Source: Zerene cesonia (lineage: Eukaryota; Arthropoda; Insecta; Lepidoptera; Pieridae). From it: a stretch of DNA of 64,000 bases. The stretch spans positions 372,001-436,000 of the forward strand of contig NC_052125.1 of assembly GCF_012273895.1 (NCBI RefSeq), in the 5' to 3' direction. The notes under the pieces were generated by a model that worked only from the letters and a program-made list of their open reading frames with translations, searched no databases and had not been told where the DNA came from. Positions 1 through 10,465 of the stretch are shown in pieces. The translations under genes were made by a program, and so were the position numbers. The first letter of the stretch is position 1. Each line of letters starts with the position of its first letter.

Positions 1-366
1 TCATCTTTTAATTATCAGAAATAGACCAAATTAAAATGGGATCACATGGGCACCGGTTTTCAAGTAAAAAAGAACCATATAAATCGGTAAACCCCGTAAA
101 AGGTCAAGAGGTAACAAATAAAACGATACCGTGGAATTGAAACCCTCTGTTCTTTTAAGTGATTTAATATTTTCTCGTGACGCAATAAAAGACTTCCGAA
201 ATAGATTGATCGTAGATTTTTAACGAGTGTTTTGCTTGTAAATTGTTTCATAAAAAATTCAACAGAATAAAAAAACGCGATATAAGGGCCGATCCTGTTT
301 TATTTAATTTGAACTTAGTCTGTTACTATTTAAGCATAGCCTATATCTTGTGACGTCATAATCTTA
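1..366. other. AT-rich left edge with old repeat sequence
   Basis: Bases 10-160 match a dispersed repeat (agaccaaa...catgggcacc...tttcaa) also seen at 4048-4180, 49395-49490 and 59200-59370. No coding or RNA signal is visible. If the Osiris-like gene continues leftwards, this is intron. Confidence 0.4.
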
Positions 367-643
367 TCACCCATCACCTGCTACAGTGCTCCTATCAGCT
401 ATCCCATTTTCCTCATTCTCCTTTTCCAGAAGATGATCAGCGACCGCATCGATCGCAGACTCCCCCATTTTCCACACCTCCCCTAGAACTCCTCTACCCT
501 CCTCTCTAACTCCTTTACCCTCCCCATTCACTACACTCTGCTCTATACTGTCTTTACTTAGCAGTATTTCTGGTGATTTCTCTGCCATTTGGAGTTTTGG
601 AGGTGTCTTCTTGGATCCTTCTGGTTTCTTCGTGGTGAGGGCT
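367..643 (-). CDS. Osiris-like gene, exon 3 (terminal, or continuing past the left edge)
   Basis: The acceptor TTTGTTCCAG is followed by a 91-residue reading in the frame set by exon 2 (ALTTKKPEGSKKTPP... to STVAGDG) and a stop at 367-369. It is rich in Glu, Lys and Gly, with an amphipathic stretch around EVWKMGESAIDAVADHLLEK. A possible donor (GCAG|GTGATG) lies at 377-378, just before the stop. Using it would let the protein continue into an exon left of the window, where the missing hydrophobic segment of Osiris proteins could lie. Confidence 0.62.
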
Positions 644-3600
644 CTGGAACAAACGTTTGTATTACATATAGATTTTGAATGTTTCTGGATGTGTATGGAT
701 CGAACTATAAAATATTTTGACGCCTCCTTGGCACAGTGGTAAACACGTGAGCGTAGAACCCAGGGTTCGATTCCCGGTGGGGACAATAAAAAAAAATGTC
801 TCGGTCTGGCAGGACACAGAAGGCTGATCACCTACTTGACCATAAAGAAAATCGATCAGTGAAACAGATTTATATCATCTGCTCCATACCCCACTAGGGG
901 ACACGGGACTTCACTTTTTATGGATCGAACTACATACCATAAAATATTAAGGGAAGTTAATTGTTAACTGTGGGACTTTTCATTTTATTCTAACTATCCT
1001 ACTATCCTATCCTACTTCCTACTAATATTATAAATGCGAAAGTTTGTAAGGATGTGTGTGTGTGTGTTTGTTGCTCTTTCACGCAAAAACTACTGAACCG
1101 ATTGCAATGAAATTTGGTACGTGGACAGCTGGACAACTGGAATAACATATAGGCAACTTTTTATCCCGATATTCCTACGGGATACGGATTTACGCGGCAG
1201 TCCGACTATAAATGTAGACTTATGAATTTAGCTTTAATTAAAATATCACCCACAGAATTACATATAGACACATTTACTACCTGGGGAAATAGGGTGGTAT
1301 TATATATAACTATCTGACCCGGCAAACCTTGTTCTGCCTTACTCTTATCATTTAGGGGTATGAAAAATAGATGTTGGCCGATTCTCAGACCGACCTACGT
1401 ACCAAATTTCATTGCCATCGGCTCAGTAGTTGTTGTGTGAAAGAGTAACAAACATCCTTACATACATACATACATTCAAACCTTCGCGTTTATAATATAA
1501 GTAGGTTTTATTCCTATCTCTAAGAAATTCTAATATAAATTGGATGAAGAGAAATTTTATGCCTACGGGACTGTAAATGATATCTTCGATAGCACAATTT
1601 ATGCTACGACTAATTCTTGCCCACGGCGTTTCTTGGATTATTTATTGTCAGTGTAACCACAGATAACATAATGCTATAGGTGTAACTAACGTCCGCAGGT
1701 GCGAATTATCGAAGTTTCATCGCTTTTGGCTTAATGATGGGCGTAAAGAATGGACATTGGGATTTTCTTGTTAGATTTTTATATAAATACTAGTCCCTTG
1801 ATTTATCAAATCATAAATAAATATATAGTGGTTTGACTTAATTTACCGGAAACGTAGTTTTATGAAATATTAAGATATAACTTTTCAATAGAATATTATT
1901 ATTTTCAACAAAAAAGATCCCTAGGGACGAAGTACCACTCCGAATTCTCAAATGGGACCAGATGACAATTTCCCAACAAACATAAAAAAATCACCTCCAT
2001 TTGCTGGAAACCCGCGGAGTTAACGAGTAACAGACCAAAAAAATGTCAAACGATTTCACAAACTTGCTGTTGAAAAATACACTACGAATCGAGAACCTTC
2101 TCAATTTCTGTACGGTCGGTTAAGTATCCAATGACACGCACAAACTTACGTGTATATGCTAGTTCGAAAATCAATCGTTGTTTGGAACTTTCACCTGTAT
2201 ACACATTATGTATAAAATATGTTAGTTACATATTGATTTTAGTAAAAGTCAGTTCCATGACCTAGAACCATAAATGGTATTGTTTTCTATTTGTTTTTAG
2301 GGTTCCGTATCTTGTGTGTTATGTGTTAGTATGTTAATGAGTGTATATTTAATGTTTTTTTTTATGTTACAGCCGGAAATGGAGCTGGTGGGACGCCTGA
2401 TGGTAAGCGCTACCACCGCCCATGAACACAGCAGAATGCTATTTCACGCCGGTCTTCTGTGGGGGTGTGGTACTTCACCGGTGCGAGCTGGCCCAATTCG
2501 TGCCGAAGCATGCTCGACTACCACATACTAAATGTGGGCACGCTTCGGCACGAATTGGGCTCGCACCGGGGAAGTTACACACCCCCACAGAAGACCGGCG
2601 TGATACAGCAGCGTGCTTCTGTGTTTCGTTCGGTGAGTGGGGGAGCTGGAGTCTCAACCCTTTCCTTATCCCTTAGGTACCCCTTAAAAGCAGGCAGCGC
2701 ATTCGCAGAGGCGCATGTTCATGGGCGTTGGTGATCGCTTACTATCAGGCGAACTACCAGCTCAGTTGCCCGCTTAACCAAAAATATTAATTGATCGTAA
2801 GCATTTCTATTCTTATCTTTTCTGCTTATGTGTTTTAACACACTTTTCAACCGACTGCAAAAAAGGAGGTTATGTTTGAGAAACGACAACAAAACCGCGG
2901 TCTAAATGAGTTAAGATCATAAAATATTATAAACACGTTTATTTGTGAGTGAAAGTAAAGTGACGGGTTTAGAACCGGTTTTAAATTGTGTGATTTCAAT
3001 ATTAATTAGTGTCGACGTTGTTTCGAAAATTTCCCATAATTACATAACGTACTAGGTTATGCACGCGGCGTTGCGTGGTTTTATTTAGCATTCGAACTTT
3101 AAAACAGTATTGACTCATCATCATCATCATCATCATCATCAGCCCATAAATGTTCCCACTGTTGGGACACAGGCCTCTTATGATTGACTCACAATATACA
3201 TATATAAAAAATGCATATGTAACATAAAGCGTGGAAAGCCACGTGCATCAGCTATTGCGATAAAAAGAGAAATTGTGTAATCTCTTAAAGGAATCAACTC
3301 GAATGGTTATAAAATTTCACCGACTTTCGCCGAAACAGGTGATAAAGGTTTTTATACATATATCATATTACATATAGTTTTGTGAATGTGAACAATGCTT
3401 TATATTAAATCTTAATTTACATTACTGAGATAAATCCTATCCTACTATTCCTACTAATATTATAAATGCGAAAGTTTGTAAGGATGTGTGTGTGTTTGTT
3501 ACTCTTTCACGCAAAAACTACTGAACCGATTGCTATGAAATTTGGTACGTAGACAGCTGGACAACTGGAATAACATATAGGCAACTATTTATCCCGATCC

Positions 3601-6600
3601 TGCGGGATACGGACTTACGCGGGTGAAACCGCGGGACGCAACTAGTATAGTTAAAAAAACTAAAAACAGTGTTCAGTGGTAGAATCAACTAAATTGTCTC
3701 ACTTGCTCTAATACAAAGTGAATTAAATCTGTCCGCTTAAAGTGGGTCGAAATGAAATCGAGTCTAAAGAAGTCGGTTACATACAAACATACAGGTGAAC
3801 CCGCACTTGGCCAGCGTGGTGGATTATGGGCTGAACCCTCATAGGAGGCCTGTGTCCCAGCAGTGGGAACACATGGGCTGATGATGATGATGATGATGAT
3901 ACAGGTGAAGCTAATTAATGTGTTATACAAATCGCAATTTACCCAGCAGTTAATGTGGGTACGATCACAAAACATACAGCAAATAGATGGGTCGTTCACC
4001 TATCACATACAATAATTATTTTTAGCAAAAAAGTAAACTACCTTCAAATTGTCAGATCTAGACCAAATTTAAATGGAACTATATGTGAGGCATCAGCTTT
4101 CAAATAAAGAAATAATTATAAAAATCGATTTACCCAGTACAAGTTATGACGTAACAACACATAAAAAATACAAGTCGTTTGAAAATCATCTGAACAAATG
4201 TGTTACTTTTCCTGATATTTCGTTTTTTTATATACACACCTAATGTTAACCAACCACCCAAAAACAAAGGTGTTCCAAATTCGAATGTATTTTTTGGTTC
4301 TGTTATCCGATAACTCCATGGGCTTTCCGATTGGCGTGATCGTTGATAGTAAATTGTTGTCATTTTGTAGCATTTAGAATCTTTTTAAGTACTTCTAGCC
4401 ACAACCAGCTCAATTGCCCGCTATGACAAATTACAATAGCTATTTTTTATCCACTTATATTAAGGAGGTTCTATATTCCATTATATGTACTGTTTTTCAA
4501 TGAGATAATTAACAGACATTCTTAAAAAAAGAAATGAAGTCCCGTGTCCGCTATTGGGGTATGGGGCAGATGATATACATCTGATGCACTGATCGATTTT
4601 CTTTATGGACAAGTAGGTGATCAGCCTTCTGTGTCCTGCCAGACCTAGACAATTTTTTTTGTGCGTCCCCAGCGGGAATCGAACCCAGGACCCCTCGGTT
4701 CTAAGCTCACGCGTTAACCACTGTACCAAGGTGGCGGTCAATTTTTTTTGACACCTCAGTAAATATAAAAAATATGTTACAAAAATCTGTATTTCATGAA
4801 AAACTAACTCTTAAATGACTCACCTCGCCACACCATTCTGTACCAAGTCAGAAAGAGACCCAAGACCCTCTTCTATCTCTTTCCCAAGAACCGAGGGCAT
4901 TTCTTCCAACGATCGCCCTGACGATCTCACTTCGGCATCTGCCTCCTCTGAAATAGATATCGGAGTTTTAATACTTTATGAGAATTATTAATTTTGTTAT
5001 GTGGGAGTCGGCACGCTTGGCACGAATTTGGCCAGTCTGTGGGGGTGTGGTACACAAGACCGACGTGAAATAGCATGCTATTGTGTTTCGTACGATGATT
5101 GGGGAGCCGGAGGCCCGTTTCCCTTTCACAAAACGTCATCGACATCCCTGTACGTGCATCATTCCAGATTCTCACCGTCAAAAACCATATTCTATCAAAC
5201 AAAAAAAGAATCACGCCCCCCGCCCGTTTCCTTTTCCTCCCCTATCCCAGCCCATTCCTATGTTCCCGTCGCTTTCCTTATCCTTTCACCTAAAAGCGCG
5301 CAGCGCATTCTTAGAGGCATTACCTCTGCGAATATTCATGGACGGTGGTGATCGCTTACCATCAGGCGAACCACCAGCTCAGTTGCCCGCTAAGACATAA
5401 AAAAGTCAATTGGTTGAAAATCCGCTGAGTTATTTAGTAAAAAAAAAACAAAAAAAGACCGTATTCTATCTTCTCTTCTAATCTTTCATTCGAGAAGGTC
5501 TTTCGTATTTGGAACGCTTAAGTCTATATGTACTGTAGTTTTAAGTTAATCAAGATCTTTTAACAGATCTACAGGTTGCCTATAAATAAATAACAACATA
5601 TATGATAATATATATACATACATACTCTTTATGCTCTTTCCTACTCCTATTCTCTATTTTAACTTTTCTCAGTGCAATCGGTTGCTTGGAAGAAATCGTT
5701 ATTTAGCGATAAGACTGCCATTTGTAATAATGTCACCTAGGATAAGTCTCAATTTGTAATTTTTCCAGAGCAATAAAGTATAATAAATAAAATAAATAAA
5801 AACATAGACAGACTGAAGCAAAAGAAAAGTGTAGTCTAATTGATTTATGACTCGTGCACATTAATCCGTGTGATATCAAATAAATCCTCCCACGTTTTCC
5901 CTCTCTGTTCTATTGTCAAGAGAAAACATCCGAAGTATGCAATTCATTTGTTTACGTGTCTCGACTCCAGAGGCGATAATTATATCATTGGTGTTTGAAA
6001 AGTGATAAAAAATTGTTTTATGCTCACTTATTGAAGCGTAGAGTCTATTATAAACTAAGGTATTAAATATACGCTTAGTTTAAGAGAAGAAATGTGTCTA
6101 TGCTAATAATAAAACGCTGAAGAGTCTGTTTGGACGCGCTAATGTCGGAAACTGTTGAACCGATTTCAAAAACCTTTGGATATGTTAATTGTGCGTGATC
6201 CCTGAATGATAAAGGTTACTAGCTATATTACTAAGCAAGAAAAGCCGCGAACAATACATAATGTGTAAAATTCTCGAAGGATTGTAAACTATTATTAAAT
6301 AACTAGCTGCGCCCCGCGGTTTCACCTGCGTAAGTTTGAATCCTGTAGGAATATCGGGATATAAAGTTGCCTATATGTTTATCCACTTGTCCAGCTATCT
6401 ACGTACCAAATTTCATTGCAATCGGTTCAGTACGTTTTGCGTGAATGAGTACACAAACTTTCGCATTTATAATATTAGTAGGATAGGACTATACCCCCAA
6501 GATATAAGGGTGCAGGCAGAACAACCATTACCGAGCCGTTACCACAGATAACATAATACTATACTAGGCTGAACTATATAATACAAATTGAAAGAAAGAA

Positions 6601-9600
6601 AGAAAATACATTTATTTCAAGAACAAAACAAAAATAAAAATAATAATAAAAAAAAACAGAAAAAGATTTGGTCGTTAGGGCGTCCTTGAAAAAAGGGAAA
6701 CCAACTCAGCTCAATCCGTGCTAATGCAATCAACATCCTAATTAACTTTCACCACGCATATATGGAAATTTCATTCGCGATACATGAACATTTTTTTTTT
6801 TATAATATCATTCATAAGACGTAGGATTATACCAAAAATATATGTGTGTCATCGTTTAAAATTCCACAGACGAAAGTTGGGGAAAGCGAGTGTGTACGAA
6901 TGATTTTATTGTGCGAATGCATTGGTTCTTGATTCTTTATTCATGACGGTCCACCTGTTTTTATGGTGTGGGCATACGAACAGACGGTACGACGTGCAAT
7001 GAAGTGTTTTGTATTGTGATTAATTCAGTGTAGCGTACATGTCGTCACACCTGCGGCTTATAAATACATATTAATAATACAAATGCAAATGTTTGTTTAT
7101 TTGTCTGTTCGTTACGCTGTCACTGTTAAACCACCAATGTGCAACCTGTAACCGCCATATTTAATAAAAATTCGTTAATAATTACTTAATTACTAATAAC
7201 CTGAATGTAATCAGGTATACAGGTATAAAAGCAGTGGTGGCTCAGTGGTGAGGACCTCGCGCTTCAAAATCGGTAACTCGGGGTTCGAGACCAGTAGAAT
7301 GTGTAGGAAATAAATTGTTTTTTCAATTTATCTGCACATGAGAATAATAGCTGCTCGAAACGGTGAAGAAAAACATCGTGAGGAAACCGGCATGTCCAAG
7401 AATCAAAAGTTCGACGACATGTGACATCTGACAACTCGCACTTGGCCAGCGTGGTGGATTATGGCCTGAACCCACATAGGAGGCCTGTGTCCCAGCAGTG
7501 GGAACATGTATGGGCTGATGAAAAGTGTTTGAAATAATAAACACAAAAAAACAATAGATTTCTAAAAAAATGCATATAGCTTATAATTGACCTAGTTTAC
7601 GTGAACGTGAAGAAGAGACAGACAGCTAAAGTTATTTTCTCATTATATTAGTAGGGCTTTGGCCCTGATAAGCAATGCTTAGATGGTCTTCTACTGTTGT
7701 ACCAAAACATATTTTTATAAGCTTATCCATTTTCAGGATTAAATAAGCATTCTTTCGCTTTCACGTATCCTATGCTACTAATATTATAAACGCGAAAGTA
7801 TGTAAGTATAGATGGATTTACGTATGTATGGATGTTCGTTACTCTGTCACGCAAAAGCTACTGAATCAATTGGAATGATATTTGGTAGGTAGACAGCTGG
7901 ATAATTGGAATAACGTATAGGCAACTTTTTATCCCGATATTCTTATGGGATACGGACTTACGCGAGTGAAACCGCGAGGCGCAGCTAGTAAGAAAATAAA
8001 TGGAAATTAGATAATAAGTATAATTTATTACAGCTAGTTATTTTAATGGGTTTTTCTCTGCATCATCTTAATTATAATAACCATTTAATAGTCAAGTGTA
8101 TAGCATCACTCAATGGTGACTGCACACAGGGGCCATTATAGAAGCGATTTATTTCTTCTAGTCAATTTCATTTCATTAACGTATCATTTCATTAAAGTAA
8201 TTTTATTATCATTATGGATTTTGGTGTATAAGATATGATGGGCCCTGGGCTTCGACTCCCGGTGGCGACTGATCAAGCTTGTCCATAAAGAAGATCGATC
8301 AGTGAAACAGATGTATATCATCTGCCCCATACCCACTAGGGGACACGTGAATTCACTTTCATGTCTTTTCTCGGGCTTTTTGAAGAATATAGAAAAACAG
8401 AGTTACTTTTTTTATGTCATAACGGGGAACTGAGCTAGTGGTTCGCCTGATGGTAAGTGAACATTCGCAGAGTTAGTGCCTCTGCGAGTGCGCTGCCCGC
8501 TTTGAAGGGGATAAGGAGAGAATTGTCGACGGGAACATAAGAATGGATTGGGAAGGGAGAGGATAAGGAAACGGGCCCATGCTACTTTTTCACGCCGGTT
8601 CTGTTGGGGTGTCGTACTTCCCCGGTGCGAGCTGGCCCAATTCGTGCCGAAGCGTGCTCGACTTCCACGTACTACCACTTTTTTAATATTAATAGGAATT
8701 AGAAAAAATTTTGATCACGGGGCGGGATGATCAATTTTTTTTCTATTCTTTCGAAAATTCTCATTTATAAAGCACTAGCTCCGCCCCGCGGTTTCACTCG
8801 CGTTAGTCCGTATCCCGTATGAATATCGGGATAAAAAGTTGCCTATATGTTATTCCAGTGGTCCAGCTCTCTACGTACCAAATTTCATTGCAGCCGGTTC
8901 AGTAGTGTTTGCATGAAAGAGCAACAAACACACACACAGCCTTACAGACTTTCGCATTTATAATATTAGTAGGATAGTAGGATAAAGTAGGATTTCAATG
9001 CTATAAAACTAAAAATAAAATTAATAGGAATTATTTATAAGACACAACGGTCGATTCTATGGCCCACCTAATCTGTTATAAATAACAGTGGTGTCAGTGA
9101 CCGTGTTAGACTCTTCCGCATTACAGTGGTTGGTGGTATTGTTTAGATCCCACTAATATTATAAACGCGAAAGTTTGTAAGTATGGATGTTTGTTACTCT
9201 CGCGCGAATAGCTTATCGTATGTGTATGCAATTTGGTATAGATATAGACTATAGTCTGGATTAGCACATAGGCTACATATTAGCGGAGTATTATAGCTAG
9301 TCCTATCCTACTATCCTACTAATATTATAAATGCGAAAGTTTGTAAGGATGTGTGTGTTTGTTACTCTTTCACGCAAAGACTACTGAACCGATTGCAATC
9401 AAATTTGGTTCGTTGACAGCTGGATAACTGGAATAACATATAAGCTACTTTTTATCCCGATATTCCTACGAGATACGGACTTAGACGGGTGAAACCGCGG
9501 GGCGCAGCTAGTATAATATAATATTCACACAGTTAACGTACTACCACAGATAACATAAAATTATAGATTCTAATTTAATTTGGAATAATTTTCCAATGAT

Positions 9601-10356
9601 GAAGGAATTTTTCGAATTGGCGCCTATTTAGTGCAAAAAACATAAAAATATAACAAAATTGTATTATAGAGATAAAAAATAGAAAATGCTTCTTAGTATA
9701 TAAAGATTTTGTTTTTTATATTATTTTAATATCACGAAGTTAGTGCCTATGCCTGGTGTATTATGTGAGTATGATAAAATTCACCAATTTAATGTTTTAT
9801 TTCTTTGATTATAAGGATTCAGATATATCTTTTAACATGCAATATTGCAAGTATAATTTTTCAATAAAAAATAATTTAAAAATACCTTATTTTAAACAAT
9901 TAACAACTAATTGTAGTGAGAGATTACCCATAACAGTACAATTATTCTATTTTATTTAAACTTTTCTATGCATTATTATCCTCATTAAGTAACTTTTTAA
10001 TTTATTCAATTTAATTATACCATATTCATATTTTTAGATAATATTATTTTAACATGTACCTGTTATTATGATTATTTTTTATTATCTATTGATAAAAAGA
10101 ATTAAAAAATAGTTATACCTCGCCACATTCGCCTTTGCTTATCAACTTCCTTGTCCCAGCCGTCAAAAATGATTCCCGCCTTTTCTTTAGCACAGACCCA
10201 CGCATCTTGTTCACCAAAACAGTCCAAAATCGACATGAAACTAGGCGCTAAATTTTTACCTAAATTCATAACATATTCATATGACGTTTCTATTATACTA
10301 GCACTGTGAACCGTACCGAAAATTAAAAGGAATATAAAAACTTTTTGGTGCGCCAT
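367..10356 (-). CDS. Osiris-like (DUF1676-type) secreted protein, gene span of three visible exons
   Basis: Exons 10119-10356, 4824-4947 and 367-643 join with matching phases (1/1, then 2/2) into about 212 residues. Seen: residues 1-19 form a signal peptide (MAHQKVFIFLLIFGTVHSA). Two cysteines follow at residues 46 and 55 in the context DCFGEQDAWVCAKEKAG, then a segment beginning RSLEEMPSVLGKEIEEG that runs into a lysine-rich stretch. Known: Osiris proteins are insect-specific, have a signal peptide, a short two-cysteine region, the DUF1676 domain and usually a later hydrophobic segment, and act in endosomal trafficking and cuticle patterning. Inferred: family membership rests on this layout, not on a search. 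The hydrophobic segment is missing, so the gene may continue past the left edge. Both introns are full of repeats. Another small secreted cuticle-tissue protein is the main alternative. Confidence 0.62.
720..923 (+). mobile_element. SINE-2 copy (tRNA-like head)
   Basis: The head contains a tRNA-like A box (tggcacagtgg) and B box (ggttcgattcc). The body ends near cacgggacttcac. Host sequence atggatcgaacta occurs on both sides (from 694 and from 919), consistent with a target-site duplication. It sits in intron 2 of the Osiris-like gene, 77 bases from the exon 3 acceptor. Confidence 0.7.
1018..1197 (+). mobile_element. Helitron-like family A, 3'-truncated
   Basis: Family A consensus: starts TCCTACTAATATTATAAATG, ends with hairpin CGCGGGTGAAACCGCG and GCAGCTAGT, about 200 bp, no coding capacity. 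This copy has the 5' end and body but loses the 3' hairpin. Confidence 0.75.
1316..1503 (-). mobile_element. Chimera of Helitron-like families C and A
   Basis: The left half (to about 1394) is family C (acccggcaaac... gatgttggccgattctcaga). The right half is family A in the same orientation (ctacgtaccaaatttcattg ... ataatataagtagg). Confidence 0.65.
2377..2522 (-). mobile_element. SINE-3 copy, internally deleted
   Basis: SINE-3 is a dispersed family, about 300 bp, that begins near gagcacgcttcggcacgaat and ends cccgctatgacataaaa. This minus copy has both ends but lacks the middle. It faces another copy head to head at 2535. Confidence 0.7.
2535..2778 (+). mobile_element. SINE-3 copy, head to head with previous
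   Basis: Runs from gcacgcttcggcacgaat to agttgcccgctta. With the copy at 2377-2522 it forms an inverted repeat of roughly 95 bp per arm. Confidence 0.75.
3118..3182 (-). mobile_element. SINE-1 tail-only insertion
   Basis: A (CAT)n run, then cagcccataaatgttcccac, is the 3' end of SINE-1. It is flanked by ATTGACTCA at 3109-3117 and 3183-3191, a 9-bp target-site duplication, so this is a 5'-truncated insertion rather than a decayed copy. Confidence 0.75.
3449..3646 (+). mobile_element. Helitron-like family A, near full length
   Basis: Has the TCCTACTAATATT start, hairpin and a slightly altered end (gcaactagt). Confidence 0.8.
3800..3900 (+). mobile_element. SINE-1 tail-only insertion with target-site duplication
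   Basis: 5'-truncated SINE-1 ending (GAT)n. ACAGGTGAA at 3791-3799 is repeated at 3901-3909. The host sequence is another old repeat (3710-3990). Confidence 0.78.
4048..4345 (-). repeat. Copy of an old dispersed repeat
   Basis: Contains agaccaaatttaaatgg and gcatcagctttcaaataaag, shared with copies near positions 20, 59210, 49420 and 41800 (the last in the other orientation). No coding potential. Confidence 0.45.
4532..4738 (-). mobile_element. SINE-2 copy
   Basis: Minus-strand copy with tRNA-like head (reverse of gaacccaggacccctcggtt...ccaaggtggcgg) and the SINE-2 tail gaagtcccgtgtcc. It lies in intron 2, close to exon 2 of the Osiris-like gene. Confidence 0.7.
4824..4947 (-). CDS. Osiris-like gene, exon 2
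   Basis: A 124-base internal exon lies between acceptor CTATTTCAG and donor GTGAGT. Entering in phase 1 it reads without stops for 41 residues (EEADAEVRSSGRSLEEM... ending DLVQNGVA) and leaves in phase 2. Its GC content is well above the flanking intron. The acidic/serine composition and the R-S-L-E-E segment resemble the middle of Osiris proteins. It joins exons 1 and 3 exactly in frame. Confidence 0.7.
5003..5406 (+). mobile_element. SINE-3 copy with an internal insertion
   Basis: Nearly complete SINE-3 ending gcccgctaagacataaaa. About 109 bp of foreign sequence (5126-5234) interrupts it between two copies of cccgtttcc(c/t)tt, as expected for a nested insertion. Confidence 0.7.
6302..6484 (-). 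mobile_element. Helitron-like family A
   Basis: Both ends are present (actagctgcgccccgcggtt at left, aatattagtaggat at right). Confidence 0.8.
7231..7520 (+). mobile_element. SINE-1 copy, full length
   Basis: tRNA-like head gcagtggtggctcagtgg with B box ggttcgagacc; body ends gtgggaacatgtatgggctg. Only one GATG tail unit is left. Confidence 0.75.
7774..7989 (+). mobile_element. Helitron-like family A
   Basis: Near full length; ends gcgcagctagt after the hairpin. Confidence 0.78.
8240..8360 (+). mobile_element. SINE-2 copy, 5'-truncated
   Basis: Starts within the head (cttcgactcccggtggcgac) and retains the SINE-2 body to cacgtgaattcac. Confidence 0.6.
8409..8672 (-). mobile_element. SINE-3 copy
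   Basis: Minus-strand copy from ttttttatgtcat to cgaagcgtgctcgac, nearly complete. Confidence 0.75.
8774..8975 (-). mobile_element. Helitron-like family A
   Basis: Both ends present (actagctccgccccgcgg, aatattagtaggat). Confidence 0.8.
9149..9301 (+). mobile_element. Helitron-like element related to family A
   Basis: Same 5' end style (actaatattataaacgcgaa) but a different body (tagtctggattagcacatag) and end (attatagctagt). A relative is at 36393-36535. Confidence 0.5.
9314..9512 (+). mobile_element. Helitron-like family A
   Basis: Full length, inserted directly after the previous element. Confidence 0.8.
9520..10118. other. AT-rich end of Osiris-like intron 1
   Basis: Contains the short motif accacagataaca (9541) and AT-rich sequence. 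The open frames here are short and AT-driven, with no family resemblance. Confidence 0.4.
10119..10356 (-). CDS. Osiris-like gene, exon 1 (signal peptide and two-cysteine region)
   Basis: The first ATG after the predicted transcription start, at 10356, begins a 79-codon exon ending at a GTATAAC donor after one extra base (phase 1). Hydrophobic residues 6-16 with small residues at 18-19 make a good signal peptide, which supports this start. An upstream in-frame extension exists but has no ATG. Cysteines 46 and 55 are spaced C-x8-C, followed by A-K-E-K, as is typical near the N-terminus of Osiris proteins. Confidence 0.75.
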
Positions 10357-10432
10357 GTCAAACGTCAAAGTCAAAATTGCCGCGTGTTTTTTTTTCGCGC
10401 GCAGAATGGCGTGCGCTTTCACGTTCAAGGTT

Positions 10433-10465
10433 GGACTGACATCTTAGCGGGAAAGCAGCTTTATA
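10433..10465 (-). promoter_or_regulatory. Core promoter of the Osiris-like gene: TATA box and initiator
   Basis: On the minus strand TATAAAG begins at 10465. The arthropod initiator TCAGT lies 28 bases downstream, with its A at about 10437. The first downstream ATG is the signal-peptide methionine at 10356, giving an 81-base leader. TATA-to-initiator spacing of 28 bases is canonical. Confidence 0.7.

Noticed and set aside
720..790. tRNA-like sequence with A and B boxes
   Set aside because: Head of SINE-2; similar copies at 4670-4738 and 12420-12489. No plausible mature tRNA fold or anticodon context.
2316..2734. Overlapping plus-strand open frames of 70-90 codons
   Set aside because: They lie in the SINE-3 inverted pair and share residues with frames in other SINE-3 copies.
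3117..3141. CRISPR-like or satellite array from (CAT)n
   Set aside because: Eukaryotic sequence; it is the microsatellite tail of a SINE-1 insertion.
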